This document shows positions 1 to 8,269 of a stretch of 64,000 nt of DNA, piece by piece. The position numbers and the translations under genes were made by a program. The notes under the pieces are model-generated. The model saw only the letters and a list, made by a program, of their open reading frames with translations, did not search any database and was not told the origin of the DNA. This DNA comes from Hydrogenophilales bacterium 16-64-46 (lineage in GTDB: Bacteria; Pseudomonadota; Gammaproteobacteria; Burkholderiales; Thiobacillaceae). The stretch is taken from contig NCGY01000002.1 in assembly GCA_002281775.1 (NCBI GenBank), positions 1-64,000 on the forward strand, written 5' to 3'. The first letter of the stretch is position 1. Every line of letters starts with the position of its first letter.

Positions 1-224
1 ACATAACTGCCGTCGATGTTCTTGAACAACGTGGAGGAAAAACCGCTGTCGGTGTTGGGGCGGTGGGCGCCCGCTACGAGTTGCCAGTCGGCGAGGAAGT
101 CGGTGGCTTGCTTGTCGGAGAAGCCAGCATTTGTCAGTGCTGTCTTTGCTGTGAATCTGTCAAATTCAGCGTAACTCGCTTCAGCAAGTTGGGTTAATTC
201 AAAAAACTCAGTTGTATTAATCAT
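1..224 (-). CDS. RTX/lipase-like protein, N-terminal part (runs off left edge)
   Basis: Reading leftward from an ATG at 224 gives about 74 uninterrupted residues beginning MINTTEFFELTQLAEASY and continuing through FLADWQLVAGAHRPNTDSGF and SATLFK-like text (here SSTLFKNIDGSY) to the window edge. This arrangement resembles the N-terminus of large secreted RTX proteins with an alpha/beta-hydrolase (lipase) core; no catalytic residue or calcium-binding repeat lies inside the window. A GGGAG ribosome-binding site about 9 nt before the ATG lies in the end of the upstream gene, which stops 1 nt before this start, so the two are probably one transcript. The family call rests on recalled N-terminal similarity and is moderate. 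Confidence 0.6.
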   Translation of the reverse strand, partial: MINTTEFFELTQLAEASYAEFDRFTAKTALTNAGFSDKQATDFLADWQLVAGAHRPNTDSGFSSTLFKNIDGSY

Positions 225-225
225 T

Positions 226-834
226 TCAAATATCTCCCATATGTAGTAGGTCAGCCATTTGGCGAATAAGAGCCATATTTCTTACAGCGTCGTCACTGTC
301 GCAAGTGCTTCTACTGAGCCAGCTTTTCCAAATACCACCAGCTTCTTTTGGGCCGGCGAAAAAATTAATTCGAAAAACCAAAAGGTCTCGAGTTTTAACA
401 TCAAGAACCCCGCTTTCCTGGCGGTCAATCAACAAACCATTCAGGCTTTCTCTATCTTTCTCCCAAAGCCCGAATCTATCGTTGTACTGGGTGACGGTTC
501 CCCCCTTAAACTCGAAGCTGTTTTTCTCGTCACCATAAATCTTTGAGGCAGGCCACGGCGCCAGCGTCTCCAACACCCCCGGATTCTCTTTCGCCCACTG
601 CTCCGGCGTCTTGTAAACCCAGAACCCCGCCTCGGTGGCACAGTAGTACTTGTGCATGGCGACCGTGGGGATCCAGTCCCAGAACACCAGGTTGTACATA
701 GCGAATGCGGCCACGCCGCCCCACACCCAGCCCCGTCGTCCGCGCTTCTTCGCCCAGCGTGCGGCGAGCCAGACGACGAGTGCGCTGACAAGGAGATAGC
801 CGGCGAAGATCGCCAGCACAACGAGACCCAGCAT
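226..834 (-). CDS. Hypothetical membrane-anchored protein upstream of the RTX-like gene
   Basis: A 202-residue protein. Residues 1-25 form one membrane segment (MLGLVVLAIFAGYLLVSALV), followed by a basic stretch (ARWAKKRGRRG) and a second hydrophobic segment at about 37-52. The rest is soluble, with two cysteines (CATEAG near 66 and STCDSDD near 178). Positive-inside reasoning would put the basic loop in the cytoplasm and the C-terminal domain outside. It ends 1 nt before the start of the RTX-like gene, so it is the first gene of a two-gene unit and may help the secreted partner (immunity, folding or anchoring). I do not recognise the family, and any functional link is inference from spacing alone. 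Confidence 0.7.
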   Translation of the reverse strand: MLGLVVLAIFAGYLLVSALVVWLAARWAKKRGRRGWVWGGVAAFAMYNLVFWDWIPTVAMHKYYCATEAGFWVYKTPEQWAKENPGVLETLAPWPASKIYGDEKNSFEFKGGTVTQYNDRFGLWEKDRESLNGLLIDRQESGVLDVKTRDLLVFRINFFAGPKEAGGIWKSWLSRSTCDSDDAVRNMALIRQMADLLHMGDI

Positions 835-1034
835 CAGCCCGCCCTCTCAAGCAGCCCGGCCTTGATCGACCCTATGTTCATGGTTTTCTACGCGCCGCAA
901 TGAATCGTTGCGGCGGCTGCACATTTGCCCCGCACATGAAAATGACTTGTCCCGACATGGTTTGAACTGTCCCCTCTGCGTGTTGTTCTCTGCCCCCGAC
1001 CGTGCATCGGCGACGTTTCCGGACGATGTCCCGC

Positions 1035-1048
1035 CCGCCGGCCGGCGG
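1035..1048. repeat. Perfect 14-bp GC palindrome (REP-like)
   Basis: CCGCCGGCCGGCGG is a perfect palindrome in an intergenic gap, immediately next to the scar at 1066-1518 that carries a REP-associated transposase remnant. It could be half of an old REP hairpin or a weak terminator; there is no T-run. Confidence 0.4.
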
Positions 1049-1065
1049 TCAATACAACTTTAGTT

Positions 1066-1518
1066 TTATGTGCTCATAAGTTCATGATTAATTGATGTAT
1101 TTTTTTGCGCATCGGGTGAGGTTCGCACGCCGGCCATACGGTAGGCCGTCACATCCGCGTAAGACAATAAGGTCTTCGTTACCCGTGTGGCCGTCGTAGA
1201 AGCTGTAGTGCCTTTGCCGCCTTCGAGGGTGTCGTGGCCGCCAGTGCCGTAGAGCCAGCCGTTGCCAAACCTCAGGGGCAGCTTCGCATTGTTTTTTCTC
1301 ACCCTCACTGACCTCTCCTTTGCCTGTTCAAAATCCAAAACCCGTTTGCGTATCTGTATCGCGAAGTAAAACGGATGCGGGGTGATGCCCGTGTCGACCA
1401 GGCCCAATCCCTTATGCGGGTAGCTGTTCCGGCGGTATTGACCGGGGTCTTGCGCCATGCCGGCACGAACGGGCATATCCGCCATCGCATGGTCGGATTT
1501 CCCGCGCACACGGCGCAC
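1066..1518 (-). pseudogene. Scar: REP-associated tyrosine transposase (RAYT) 3' remnant joined to a decayed RTX-repeat fragment
   Basis: Two unrelated remnants share one open frame. At about 1308-1485 the translation MPVRAGMAQDPGQYRR followed by GITPHPFYFAI matches the C-terminal pattern of RAYT transposases (canonical NPVRAGMV..P..Y.WSSY....G....LTPHPLYL). The catalytic HUH region and tyrosine are absent. At about 1200-1270 the same frame reads GNGWLYGTGGHDTLEGGKG, an RTX nonapeptide repeat. Continuing in the +1 frame (about 1150-1206) gives YSFYDGHTGNEDLIVL, the usual text after such repeats, so the RTX part is frameshifted. This is debris, not a functional gene. The RTX piece may derive from a paralogue or an older 3' end of the gene at the left edge. 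Confidence 0.7.
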
Positions 1519-1639
1519 AGGACGATTCAGAAAATGCGGTTGAAGCCATAGTCGGGCGGGAGCGCTTTACCGCCACCAGGCCAATGCGTGCACCCAAGCG
1601 TCGCGCGTTACAATCGCGGGGCTTTCCACGGCCCCGTTC

Positions 1640-3079
1640 ATGAACGACACTCTCGAAAACCAGTCGCAGGACACGCTCGAAGCGCACCTCGCGCAGGTAC
1701 AGACCCTGCTCGGCCGGATGCGTCTGGTGGAAGAGCTTGTCCACAAGCAGGGCGGGCCGCGCCAGGACCTGGTAGAGAACCTCGTCCACAAGCAGAATCT
1801 TTCCGAGTTGCGCCGCAAGCTGGAACAGCTGCACCCGGCCGACATCGCCTACATTCTTGAAGCCTTGCCGCTCGACGAACGGCGGCTGGTGTGGGATCTG
1901 GTCGGCGCAGAGAACGACGGCGAGATCCTGCTCGAAGTCTCGGATTCGGTGCGCGAATCGCTGATCAGCACCATGGACAAGGCGGAGCTGCTGGCCGCCG
2001 CCGAATCCCTCGACACCGACGAGATCGCCGACATCGCGGCCGACCTGCCGCAGGACGTGATCCAGGAACTGCTGACCACGCTGGATGTGCAGAAGCGCGC
2101 GCGCCTGCAATCCGCACTGTCCTACCCCGAAGACTCGGTCGGCGCGCTGATGGATTTCGAGATGGTGACGATCCGCGCGGATGTCACCATCGAGGTGGCG
2201 CTGCGTTACCTGCGCCGGCTGGGCGAGCTGCCCGATCAGCTCGACAAGCTGTTTGTGGTCGACGAAGACGCGCTCATCGGCGTGTTGCCGCTGAAACGCC
2301 TGCTGACCACCGACCCCGAAGCTTCGGTCGCGGCGGTGATGGTCGAGGACTTCGTGCGCTTTCACCCCGAGGACGAAGCGCACGAGGCTTCGCAGGCCTT
2401 CGAACGCTACGACCTGGTGATGGCGCCGGTAGTCGACGCGCGCGGCCGCCTCATCGGCCGTCTCACGGTCGACGCGGTGGTCGACTACATCCGCGAATCC
2501 GCCGACGCCGACATGCTCTCCATGGCCGGCCTGAAGGAAGAGGAAGATCTGTTCTCCACCGTCTGGAACGCAGCGAAGAACCGCTGGATGTGGCTGGCGA
2601 TCAACCTCGCCACCGCGTTCATCGCCTCGCGCGTGATCGGCGCATTCGAAGGCAGCATCGAAAAGCTCGCCGCGCTCGCCGCACTCATGCCGATCATCGC
2701 CGGCATCGGCGGCAATTCCGGCAACCAGACCATCACCCTCATCATCCGGGGACTCGCGCTCGGCCACATCACGCCCGCCAACGCGCGCCGGCTGGTCGTG
2801 AAGGAACTGGGCGTCGCCACGCTTAATGGCGTGGTCTGGGGCTCGGTGGTCGGCGTGTTCGCCTGGCTGCTCTACGACAACCCCGCGCTGGGCGGCGTGA
2901 TGGCACTGGCGATGCTGCTCAACCTGCTGGTCGCTGCGCTGGCCGGCATCTTCATCCCGATGACGCTGGAACGCGTGAAGCGCGACCCCGCAATCGGCTC
3001 GTCGGTGCTGCTCACCTTCGTCACCGACAGCATGGGCTTCTTCATCTTCCTCGGGCTCGCCACCCTGCTGCTGCTATGA
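1640..3079 (+). CDS. mgtE: Magnesium transporter MgtE
   Basis: A 479-residue inner-membrane Mg2+ channel with the standard MgtE layout. A helical N domain (about 30-130, with LHPADIAYILEALP) is followed by two CBS domains (about 135-255, starting VGALMDFEMVTIRADV), a connecting helix and a C-terminal block of five membrane helices from about 305. The pore signature GGNSGNQT is at about 357-364. In this family the cytosolic N and CBS domains sense Mg2+ and close the pore. The ATG at 1640 follows a TACAAT -10-like box at 1609-1614. The stop overlaps the start of msbA (ATGA), so mgtE, msbA and ttcA form a translationally coupled operon. Confidence 0.97.
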   Translation: MNDTLENQSQDTLEAHLAQVQTLLGRMRLVEELVHKQGGPRQDLVENLVHKQNLSELRRKLEQLHPADIAYILEALPLDERRLVWDLVGAENDGEILLEVSDSVRESLISTMDKAELLAAAESLDTDEIADIAADLPQDVIQELLTTLDVQKRARLQSALSYPEDSVGALMDFEMVTIRADVTIEVALRYLRRLGELPDQLDKLFVVDEDALIGVLPLKRLLTTDPEASVAAVMVEDFVRFHPEDEAHEASQAFERYDLVMAPVVDARGRLIGRLTVDAVVDYIRESADADMLSMAGLKEEEDLFSTVWNAAKNRWMWLAINLATAFIASRVIGAFEGSIEKLAALAALMPIIAGIGGNSGNQTITLIIRGLALGHITPANARRLVVKELGVATLNGVVWGSVVGVFAWLLYDNPALGGVMALAMLLNLLVAALAGIFIPMTLERVKRDPAIGSSVLLTFVTDSMGFFIFLGLATLLLL

Positions 3080-4815
3080 GCCTGCCCACCAGCCGCCAGC
3101 TGTACGGCCGTCTGCTTGGCTACGTCAAGCCTTACTGGCGCATGTTCGCGCTGTCCATCGTCGGGCTGGTGCTCACCGCCGCGACCGAACCCGTGCTGCC
3201 CGCCCTGTTCAAACCGTTGCTCGACGAAGGTTTCGTCGGCAAGAACGAGGATTTCATCCGCTGGGTACCGGTGTTGCTGCTGGCGCTCTTTCTGGTGCGC
3301 GGCCTCACCAGCTTCGTCAGCACCTACTGCATGGCCTGGGTCGGCAGCCGACTGGTGATGGACCTGCGCGCCGCCATGTTCGACAAGCTGATGACGCTGC
3401 CCACGCGCTACTTCGATCAGAACCCCAGCGGCCAGCTGATCGCGCATCTGGCCTTCAACGTCAACCAGGTCACGCAGTCCGCCACCTCCGCCGTCACCAC
3501 CCTGGTGCGCGACACGCTCACCGTGCTGGGCTTGCTGGCTTACCTCTTGTGGCTGAACTGGAAACTTACCCTCATCGTCTTCGGCATGGCCCCGCTCACG
3601 CTGTGGGTGGTGCGCGTCGCCAGCAAGCGCCTGCGCGGCCTGTCGCGCAAGGCGCAGCAGAACATCGGCGATCTCACGCAGGTGATCGACGAAGCCGTGG
3701 GCGGACATCGCGTGATCAAGCTCTACGGCGGCGAAACCTACGAGCAGGGCCGCTTCCGCCACGCGGCCAACCTGGCGCGCAGCTTCGAAATGAAGCGGGT
3801 GGCCGCCAATGCGGTGTACGAGCCGCTGGTGCAGTTCCTGGCTGCCATTGCGCTGGCCATCATCGTTTACATCGCGGCGGACCAGGCGAGCGAAGACGCC
3901 ACCACGGTTGGCGGCTTCGTGGCTTTCTTCATGTCCATGCTGCTGCTGTTTGCGCCGCTCAAGCGCCTCACTGCGGTCAATGACCAGATGCAGCGCGGGC
4001 TGGCCGCGTCCGAGACCATCTTCTCCCTGCTCGATCAGGATACAGAACGTGATACCGGCACGCACCGCGTGGCGCGCGCGCAGGGCCGGCTGGCATTTCA
4101 CGAAGTGAGCCTCACCTATCCCGGCAAGGAACTGCCGGCGCTCGACCGCATCAGCTTGGAAATCGCGCCGGGCGAAACGGTCGCACTGGTGGGTGCCTCG
4201 GGGTCGGGCAAGACCACACTCGCCAACCTGGTGCCGCGTTTTTACGACCCGGACAGCGGATCGATCGAACTCGATGGAATCGACACGCGCAACTACGGCC
4301 TGCAGAACCTGCGCGGACAGATCGCCCTGGTTTCGCAGGACGTGGTGCTGTTCAACGACACGCTCGCGCACAACATCGCCTACGGCACCAAGCGCGATGC
4401 CAGCCCCGAGGACATCCGCACTGCGTGCTTGGCCGCCCATGCCTGGGAATTCATCCAGGCGCTGCCCGACAAGCTCGATACCGTCATCGGCGAGAACGGT
4501 ATGAGGCTCTCAGGCGGCCAGCGGCAAAGAATTGCCATCGCCCGCGCCATCCTCAAGAATGCGCCGCTCCTGATCCTCGACGAAGCCACCTCGGCACTCG
4601 ACAATGAATCCGAACGCCACGTGCAGGCCGCGCTGGAAACACTGATGCAGAACCGCACCACGCTGGTGATCGCCCATCGCCTCTCCACCATCGAGCGCGC
4701 CGACCGCATCGTTGTGCTCGAAGGCGGGCGCATCGTCGAAATCGGCCCACATCGCGACCTGCTGGCCAAGCAGGGCCGCTACGCGCAACTCCACGCCCTC
4801 CAGTTTTCCGCATGA
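3076..4815 (+). CDS. msbA: Lipid A export ATP-binding/permease MsbA
   Basis: A 579-residue half-size ABC exporter that flips core-lipid A across the inner membrane. The N-terminal transmembrane domain (about 1-310) has six helices. The nucleotide-binding domain carries Walker A GASGSGKTT near 373, the Q-loop in ALVSQDVVLFNDT, signature LSGGQRQR near 478 and Walker B LLILDEATSALD near 497, followed by the switch His in IAHRLST. Length and organisation are those of MsbA rather than of a type I secretion exporter. It overlaps mgtE and ttcA by 4 bp on each side. Confidence 0.95.
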   Translation: MSLPTSRQLYGRLLGYVKPYWRMFALSIVGLVLTAATEPVLPALFKPLLDEGFVGKNEDFIRWVPVLLLALFLVRGLTSFVSTYCMAWVGSRLVMDLRAAMFDKLMTLPTRYFDQNPSGQLIAHLAFNVNQVTQSATSAVTTLVRDTLTVLGLLAYLLWLNWKLTLIVFGMAPLTLWVVRVASKRLRGLSRKAQQNIGDLTQVIDEAVGGHRVIKLYGGETYEQGRFRHAANLARSFEMKRVAANAVYEPLVQFLAAIALAIIVYIAADQASEDATTVGGFVAFFMSMLLLFAPLKRLTAVNDQMQRGLAASETIFSLLDQDTERDTGTHRVARAQGRLAFHEVSLTYPGKELPALDRISLEIAPGETVALVGASGSGKTTLANLVPRFYDPDSGSIELDGIDTRNYGLQNLRGQIALVSQDVVLFNDTLAHNIAYGTKRDASPEDIRTACLAAHAWEFIQALPDKLDTVIGENGMRLSGGQRQRIAIARAILKNAPLLILDEATSALDNESERHVQAALETLMQNRTTLVIAHRLSTIERADRIVVLEGGRIVEIGPHRDLLAKQGRYAQLHALQFSA

Positions 4816-5567
4816 GCGCCGACGCCGCCACTGCCTGGGTCAAGCCTTCGCGCTCGCTGCTCTCGGACGCGGGCCGCGCCATTGGCGACTACCGCATGAT
4901 CCGCGACGGCGACCGCATCCTGCTGGGCCTGTCGGGTGGCAAGGATTCGCTCTCGCTGTTGCACACCCTGCATCATCTGCAACAGAAAGCGCCGGTGAAA
5001 TTCGAGTTGCTGGCGTGCACGGTCGACCCGCAGTCCGAGCAGTTCGATCCATCACCGCTGGGGCCGTACCTGGCCGGACTCGGTGTGCCCTACTTTCTGG
5101 AATCACAACCCATCCTCGAAGACGCGCAGAAAACACTGACCAAAGACAGCGATTCATACTGCGCCTACTGCTCGCGGATGCGGCGCGGCATTCTCTACCG
5201 GGTAGCACGTGAGCAGCACTGCAACGTCGTCGCGCTGGCGCAGCATCTCGACGATCTGGCCGAAACCCTGATGATGTCGATGTTCTTCGGCGGCAAGCTC
5301 AGAACCATGTCGCCGCACTACCTCAACGATGCGGGCGACCTTCGCATCATCCGCCCCTTCGTCTACGCGCGCGAACGCCAGACCCGCGCCTTTGCCGCCG
5401 ACGCCGGCCTGCCGGTGATTTTTGAGAACTGCCCCGCGTGCTTCGCCAAGCCGCAGCAGCGCTACGCCATGAAGCAGATGCTGGCCGAACAGGAAAAGCA
5501 GCATCCACGCCTCTACAACAGCCTGCTCACCGCCATGCGCCCGCTGATGGGAGAGCTGCCGGCCTGA
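4812..5567 (+). CDS. ttcA: tRNA 2-thiocytidine(32) synthetase TtcA family
   Basis: A 251-residue PP-loop ATPase. SGGKDS at about 42-47 binds ATP to adenylate C32 of tRNA. A CxxC pair in CAYCSRMRRG and a later cysteine in ENCPACFAKPQQR are the candidate ligands of the [4Fe-4S] cluster used in thiolation. TtcA normally has CxxC plus one later Cys; here the late region offers two (CPAC). It is shorter than E. coli TtcA (about 310 aa), mainly at the C-terminus. A TilS-like role is excluded by the CxxC motifs and the PP-loop context. It is the last gene of the mgtE-msbA-ttcA operon. Confidence 0.88.
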   Translation: MSADAATAWVKPSRSLLSDAGRAIGDYRMIRDGDRILLGLSGGKDSLSLLHTLHHLQQKAPVKFELLACTVDPQSEQFDPSPLGPYLAGLGVPYFLESQPILEDAQKTLTKDSDSYCAYCSRMRRGILYRVAREQHCNVVALAQHLDDLAETLMMSMFFGGKLRTMSPHYLNDAGDLRIIRPFVYARERQTRAFAADAGLPVIFENCPACFAKPQQRYAMKQMLAEQEKQHPRLYNSLLTAMRPLMGELPA

Positions 5568-5638
5568 ATCGGCCCAGATGGCTTTGCGGCTACAATCAAG
5601 CCTTTGTATTGATTCACTCCATACTGAGAACACGGTTT

Positions 5639-6754
5639 ATGACTGCCTCCTTCATTCCCCCCAAGCGCATCCTCATGGGGCCCGGCCCGTCCGACGTATC
5701 GCAACGCATTCTGGACGCGATGGCGCGCCCGACCATCGGCCACCTCGACCCGGCCTTCGTCACCCTGATGGAGGAAATCAAGGCCATGCTGCGGATGGCG
5801 TTCAGGACCGAAAACGCGCTGACCTTCCCGGTCTCGGCGCCCGGCTCGGCGGGGATGGAAATGTGCTTCGTCAACCTGGTCGAGCCCGGTGACAAGGTCA
5901 TCGTCTGCAGGAACGGCGTGTTCGGCGGGCGCATGCTGGAAAACGTCAAACGCTGCGGCGGCGTCGCGGTGATGGTCGACGACGCCTGGGGCGCGCCGGT
6001 GTCGCCGGACAAGGTGCGCGACGCCTTCAAGGCCCACCCGGACGCGAAAGTGCTGGCCTTCGTCCACGCCGAAACCTCGACCGGCGCGCAAAGCGACGCC
6101 GCAACGCTGGCGAAGATCGCGCAGGAAGCCGGCGCGCTCACGATCATGGATTGCGTCACCAGCCTCGGCGGCACGCCGATCCATCTCGACCAATGGGGCA
6201 TCGACGCCGCGTATTCGGGCAGCCAGAAGTGCCTGTCGTGCACGCCGGGTCTGTCGCCGGTGTCGTTCTCCGACCGCGCCATCGCGCGCATCAAGGCGCG
6301 CACGACGCCGGTGCAGAGCTGGTTCCTCGATCTCAACCTCGTGCTCGGTTACTGGCAGAGCGCCGGCAAGCGCACCTACCACCACACCGCGCCGATCAAC
6401 CCGATGTACGGCCTGCACGAAGCGCTGGTGATCCTCGAAGAAGAAGGCCTGGAAAACGCCTGGGCACGCCATCGCGCGATGCACGAAAAACTCAAGGCCG
6501 GACTCGAAGCGCTGGGACTGAAATACGTGGTCGAAGAAGCCGCCCGCCTGCCGCAACTCAACAGCGTCTACGTGCCCGAGGGCGTCGACGACGCCGCGGT
6601 GCGTGCCCGGCTGCTCGCCGATTTCAACCTGGAAATCGGCGCGGGCCTGGGCGACATGGCCGGCAAGATCTGGCGCATCGGCCTGATGGGCTACTCGGCG
6701 AAGCAGGAGAACGTCGACTACTGCCTCAACGCGTTGAAGAGCTGCCTGAAATGA
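5639..6754 (+). CDS. Alanine/serine-glyoxylate aminotransferase (class V, PLP)
   Basis: 371 residues from the ATG at 5639, chosen because the conserved family N-terminus (PPKRILMGPGPSDV, then HLDPAF) begins just after it. Class V aminotransferases of this group transfer the amino group of alanine or serine to glyoxylate. SGSQKCLSCTPGLSPVSFSD contains the PLP lysine (Lys197), and the C-terminus has the substrate-arginine region (GKIWRIGLMG). A TACAAT -10-like box at 5591-5596 suggests its own promoter. It overlaps the next gene by 4 bp. Ureidoglycine-glyoxylate transaminase is an alternative within the same family. Confidence 0.9.
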   Translation: MTASFIPPKRILMGPGPSDVSQRILDAMARPTIGHLDPAFVTLMEEIKAMLRMAFRTENALTFPVSAPGSAGMEMCFVNLVEPGDKVIVCRNGVFGGRMLENVKRCGGVAVMVDDAWGAPVSPDKVRDAFKAHPDAKVLAFVHAETSTGAQSDAATLAKIAQEAGALTIMDCVTSLGGTPIHLDQWGIDAAYSGSQKCLSCTPGLSPVSFSDRAIARIKARTTPVQSWFLDLNLVLGYWQSAGKRTYHHTAPINPMYGLHEALVILEEEGLENAWARHRAMHEKLKAGLEALGLKYVVEEAARLPQLNSVYVPEGVDDAAVRARLLADFNLEIGAGLGDMAGKIWRIGLMGYSAKQENVDYCLNALKSCLK

Positions 6755-7062
6755 ACGCCTACCTCATCGACGCCAACACCAAGACAGTCAGCGCCGTGGA
6801 GGTTTCTGGGCTCGACGACGTGAAGAAGCTCATCGGCTATGACTCGGTCGATTCCGACGAAATCGACGCGAGCGGTGACCGCCTGTTCTTCGACGAAAGC
6901 TGCTTTCTGCGTGACCAGACCGGCAAGGGCCGCTTCAAGCTCGACAATCTCGCGCCGGTGGCCGACAAGGGCGTGGTAGCCGGCTCGTCCGGCGACGCCG
7001 CCAATCTGCAAAACGCCGCCGTTCAACTCGCTGCCTTGCAGCAGCGCATCACCTGGCTGTAG
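6751..7062 (+). CDS. Small acidic conserved hypothetical protein (DUF3846-like)
   Basis: 103 residues, acidic, with no membrane segment or cysteine cluster (a single Cys in DESCFL). The start MNAYLIDANTKTVSAVEVSG and the pattern GDRLFFDE resemble the DUF3846 fold seen in small bacterial and phage proteins, but I cannot confirm that. The ATG overlaps the stop of the aminotransferase (ATGA), so the two are translated together, although no biochemical link is evident. The gene ends 3 bp before the metF stop on the opposite strand, leaving no room for a separate terminator. Confidence 0.7.
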   Translation: MNAYLIDANTKTVSAVEVSGLDDVKKLIGYDSVDSDEIDASGDRLFFDESCFLRDQTGKGRFKLDNLAPVADKGVVAGSSGDAANLQNAAVQLAALQQRITWL

Positions 7063-7065
7063 GGA

Positions 7066-7890
7066 TTACGACAAGCCCAGCCGCTGCCAGATGACGGTGC
7101 AAGGGCCGGCCTGGTTCATGGTGTAGAAATGCAGCCCCGGCGCGCCACCGGCGAGCAGGCGTTCGCACAGGTCGGTGATGACGTCGAGCCCGTAGGCCTT
7201 GATCGACGGTAGATCGTCGCCGTAGGCCTCCAGTTTTTTGCGCAGCCAGCGCGGGATTTCCGCGCCGCACGCGTCTGAAAAACGCGCGAGCTGGGTGTAA
7301 TTGCCAATGGGCATGATGCCGGGCACGACCGGGATCGCAACCTGCACTTCGTCGACGAAACGGAAATACGCGTCGGCGTTGAAAAAATACTGCGTGATTG
7401 CGGCGTTCGCGCCGGCGTCGACCTTGCGCTTGAAGTTGGCGAGGTCTGCGTCCCACGAACGCGCCTGCGGATGGATTTCCGGGTAGGCGGCCACCTCGAT
7501 CTCGAACCAGTCGCCTGTTTCTTCGCGGATGAAGCTCACCAGTTCGTTGGCATAGTTGAACTCGCCAGCATCCATGGTGCCCGATGGCAGATCGCCGCGC
7601 AGCGCGACCAGATGGCGGATGCCCTGCCCTTTGTAATCGCCGAGAATTTCGCGGATGTTCTCGCGCGTCGAGCCGATGCACGAGAGGTGCGGCGCGGCTT
7701 CCGAGCCCGACGCCTGGATCTCGCGCACGGTGTCGAAGGTGCGGTCGCGGGTCGAGCCGCCGGCACCGAAGGTGACGGAAAAAAACTTGGGATGGAGCTG
7801 CGCAAGCTGCTCGCGCACGGCGCGCAGCTTGTCTGCGCCTTCCGTCGTCTTCGGGGGGAAAAACTCAAAACTGAAGGTGCGTGTCGTCAT
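7066..7890 (-). CDS. metF: 5,10-methylenetetrahydrofolate reductase MetF
   Basis: 274 residues from the ATG at 7890. It reduces 5,10-methylene-THF to 5-methyl-THF with NADH and FAD, supplying methyl groups for methionine synthesis. The N-terminus FSFEFFPPKT is the family hallmark (catalytic Glu in the FEFFPP motif), followed by VTFGAGGSTRD, the HLSCIG and HLVALRGDLP strands and the FNADAYFRFVD segment. It lies 2 nt after the stop of the small membrane-protein gene, so it is the third gene of the ahcY operon and shares control by the SAH riboswitch. The frame stays open far upstream but that part is noncoding. Confidence 0.95.
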   Translation of the reverse strand: MTTRTFSFEFFPPKTTEGADKLRAVREQLAQLHPKFFSVTFGAGGSTRDRTFDTVREIQASGSEAAPHLSCIGSTRENIREILGDYKGQGIRHLVALRGDLPSGTMDAGEFNYANELVSFIREETGDWFEIEVAAYPEIHPQARSWDADLANFKRKVDAGANAAITQYFFNADAYFRFVDEVQVAIPVVPGIMPIGNYTQLARFSDACGAEIPRWLRKKLEAYGDDLPSIKAYGLDVITDLCERLLAGGAPGLHFYTMNQAGPCTVIWQRLGLS

Positions 7891-7892
7891 GA

Positions 7893-8240
7893 TCAGTCTT
7901 TGGAATTGGGGATGAGCGCAGAGAGCACCCAGGCGATGACGCCGTACAGGAGCGACCCGAGCAGCGCCGGAACGAAACCGCCGACGGCAAAGCCGGGCAG
8001 CACCGCGCTCGCGAGCCAGAACAGGAAAGCGTTCAACACCAGATAAAAAACACCCAGCGTCAGCACGGTGATCGGCAGCGTGAGCAGCGCGAGCAGCGGG
8101 CGGACGAGGGTGTTGATGAAGCCGAGCACCAGCGCGGCGACCAGCGCCGAGCCGAAGCCCGACACCTGGATCGACGGCAATAGCCACGTGACCGCGAGCA
8201 GGGCGACGGCGTTGAGTATCCACAACAAGATCAAGCGCAT
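7893..8240 (-). CDS. Phage-holin-4_2 / superfamily IV small membrane protein
   Basis: 115 residues with four predicted membrane helices (about 1-20, 28-47, 53-75, 85-108) and almost no soluble part. Motifs such as GFINTLVRPLLALLTLPITVLTLGVFYLVLN (residues about 41-70) place it in the mycobacterial-type 'phage holin family IV' group, which is common in bacteria and not evidence of a prophage. It sits between ahcY and metF with 29 nt and 2 nt gaps, behind a GGGGAGGG ribosome-binding site, so it is co-expressed with the methyl-cycle enzymes. Its role is unknown. Confidence 0.9.
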   Translation of the reverse strand: MRLILLWILNAVALLAVTWLLPSIQVSGFGSALVAALVLGFINTLVRPLLALLTLPITVLTLGVFYLVLNAFLFWLASAVLPGFAVGGFVPALLGSLLYGVIAWVLSALIPNSKD

Positions 8241-8269
8241 GTCACCCTCCCCGGGTTGGCTGGTTCAAA

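Noticed and set aside
2872..4440. A 522-codon frame antisense to mgtE and msbA
   Set aside because: It spans two real genes on the other strand and has no recognisable domain.
7893..8240. 'Phage holin' family protein considered as prophage evidence
   Set aside because: No other phage gene nearby; the family is widespread in chromosomes and it sits inside a methyl-cycle operon.
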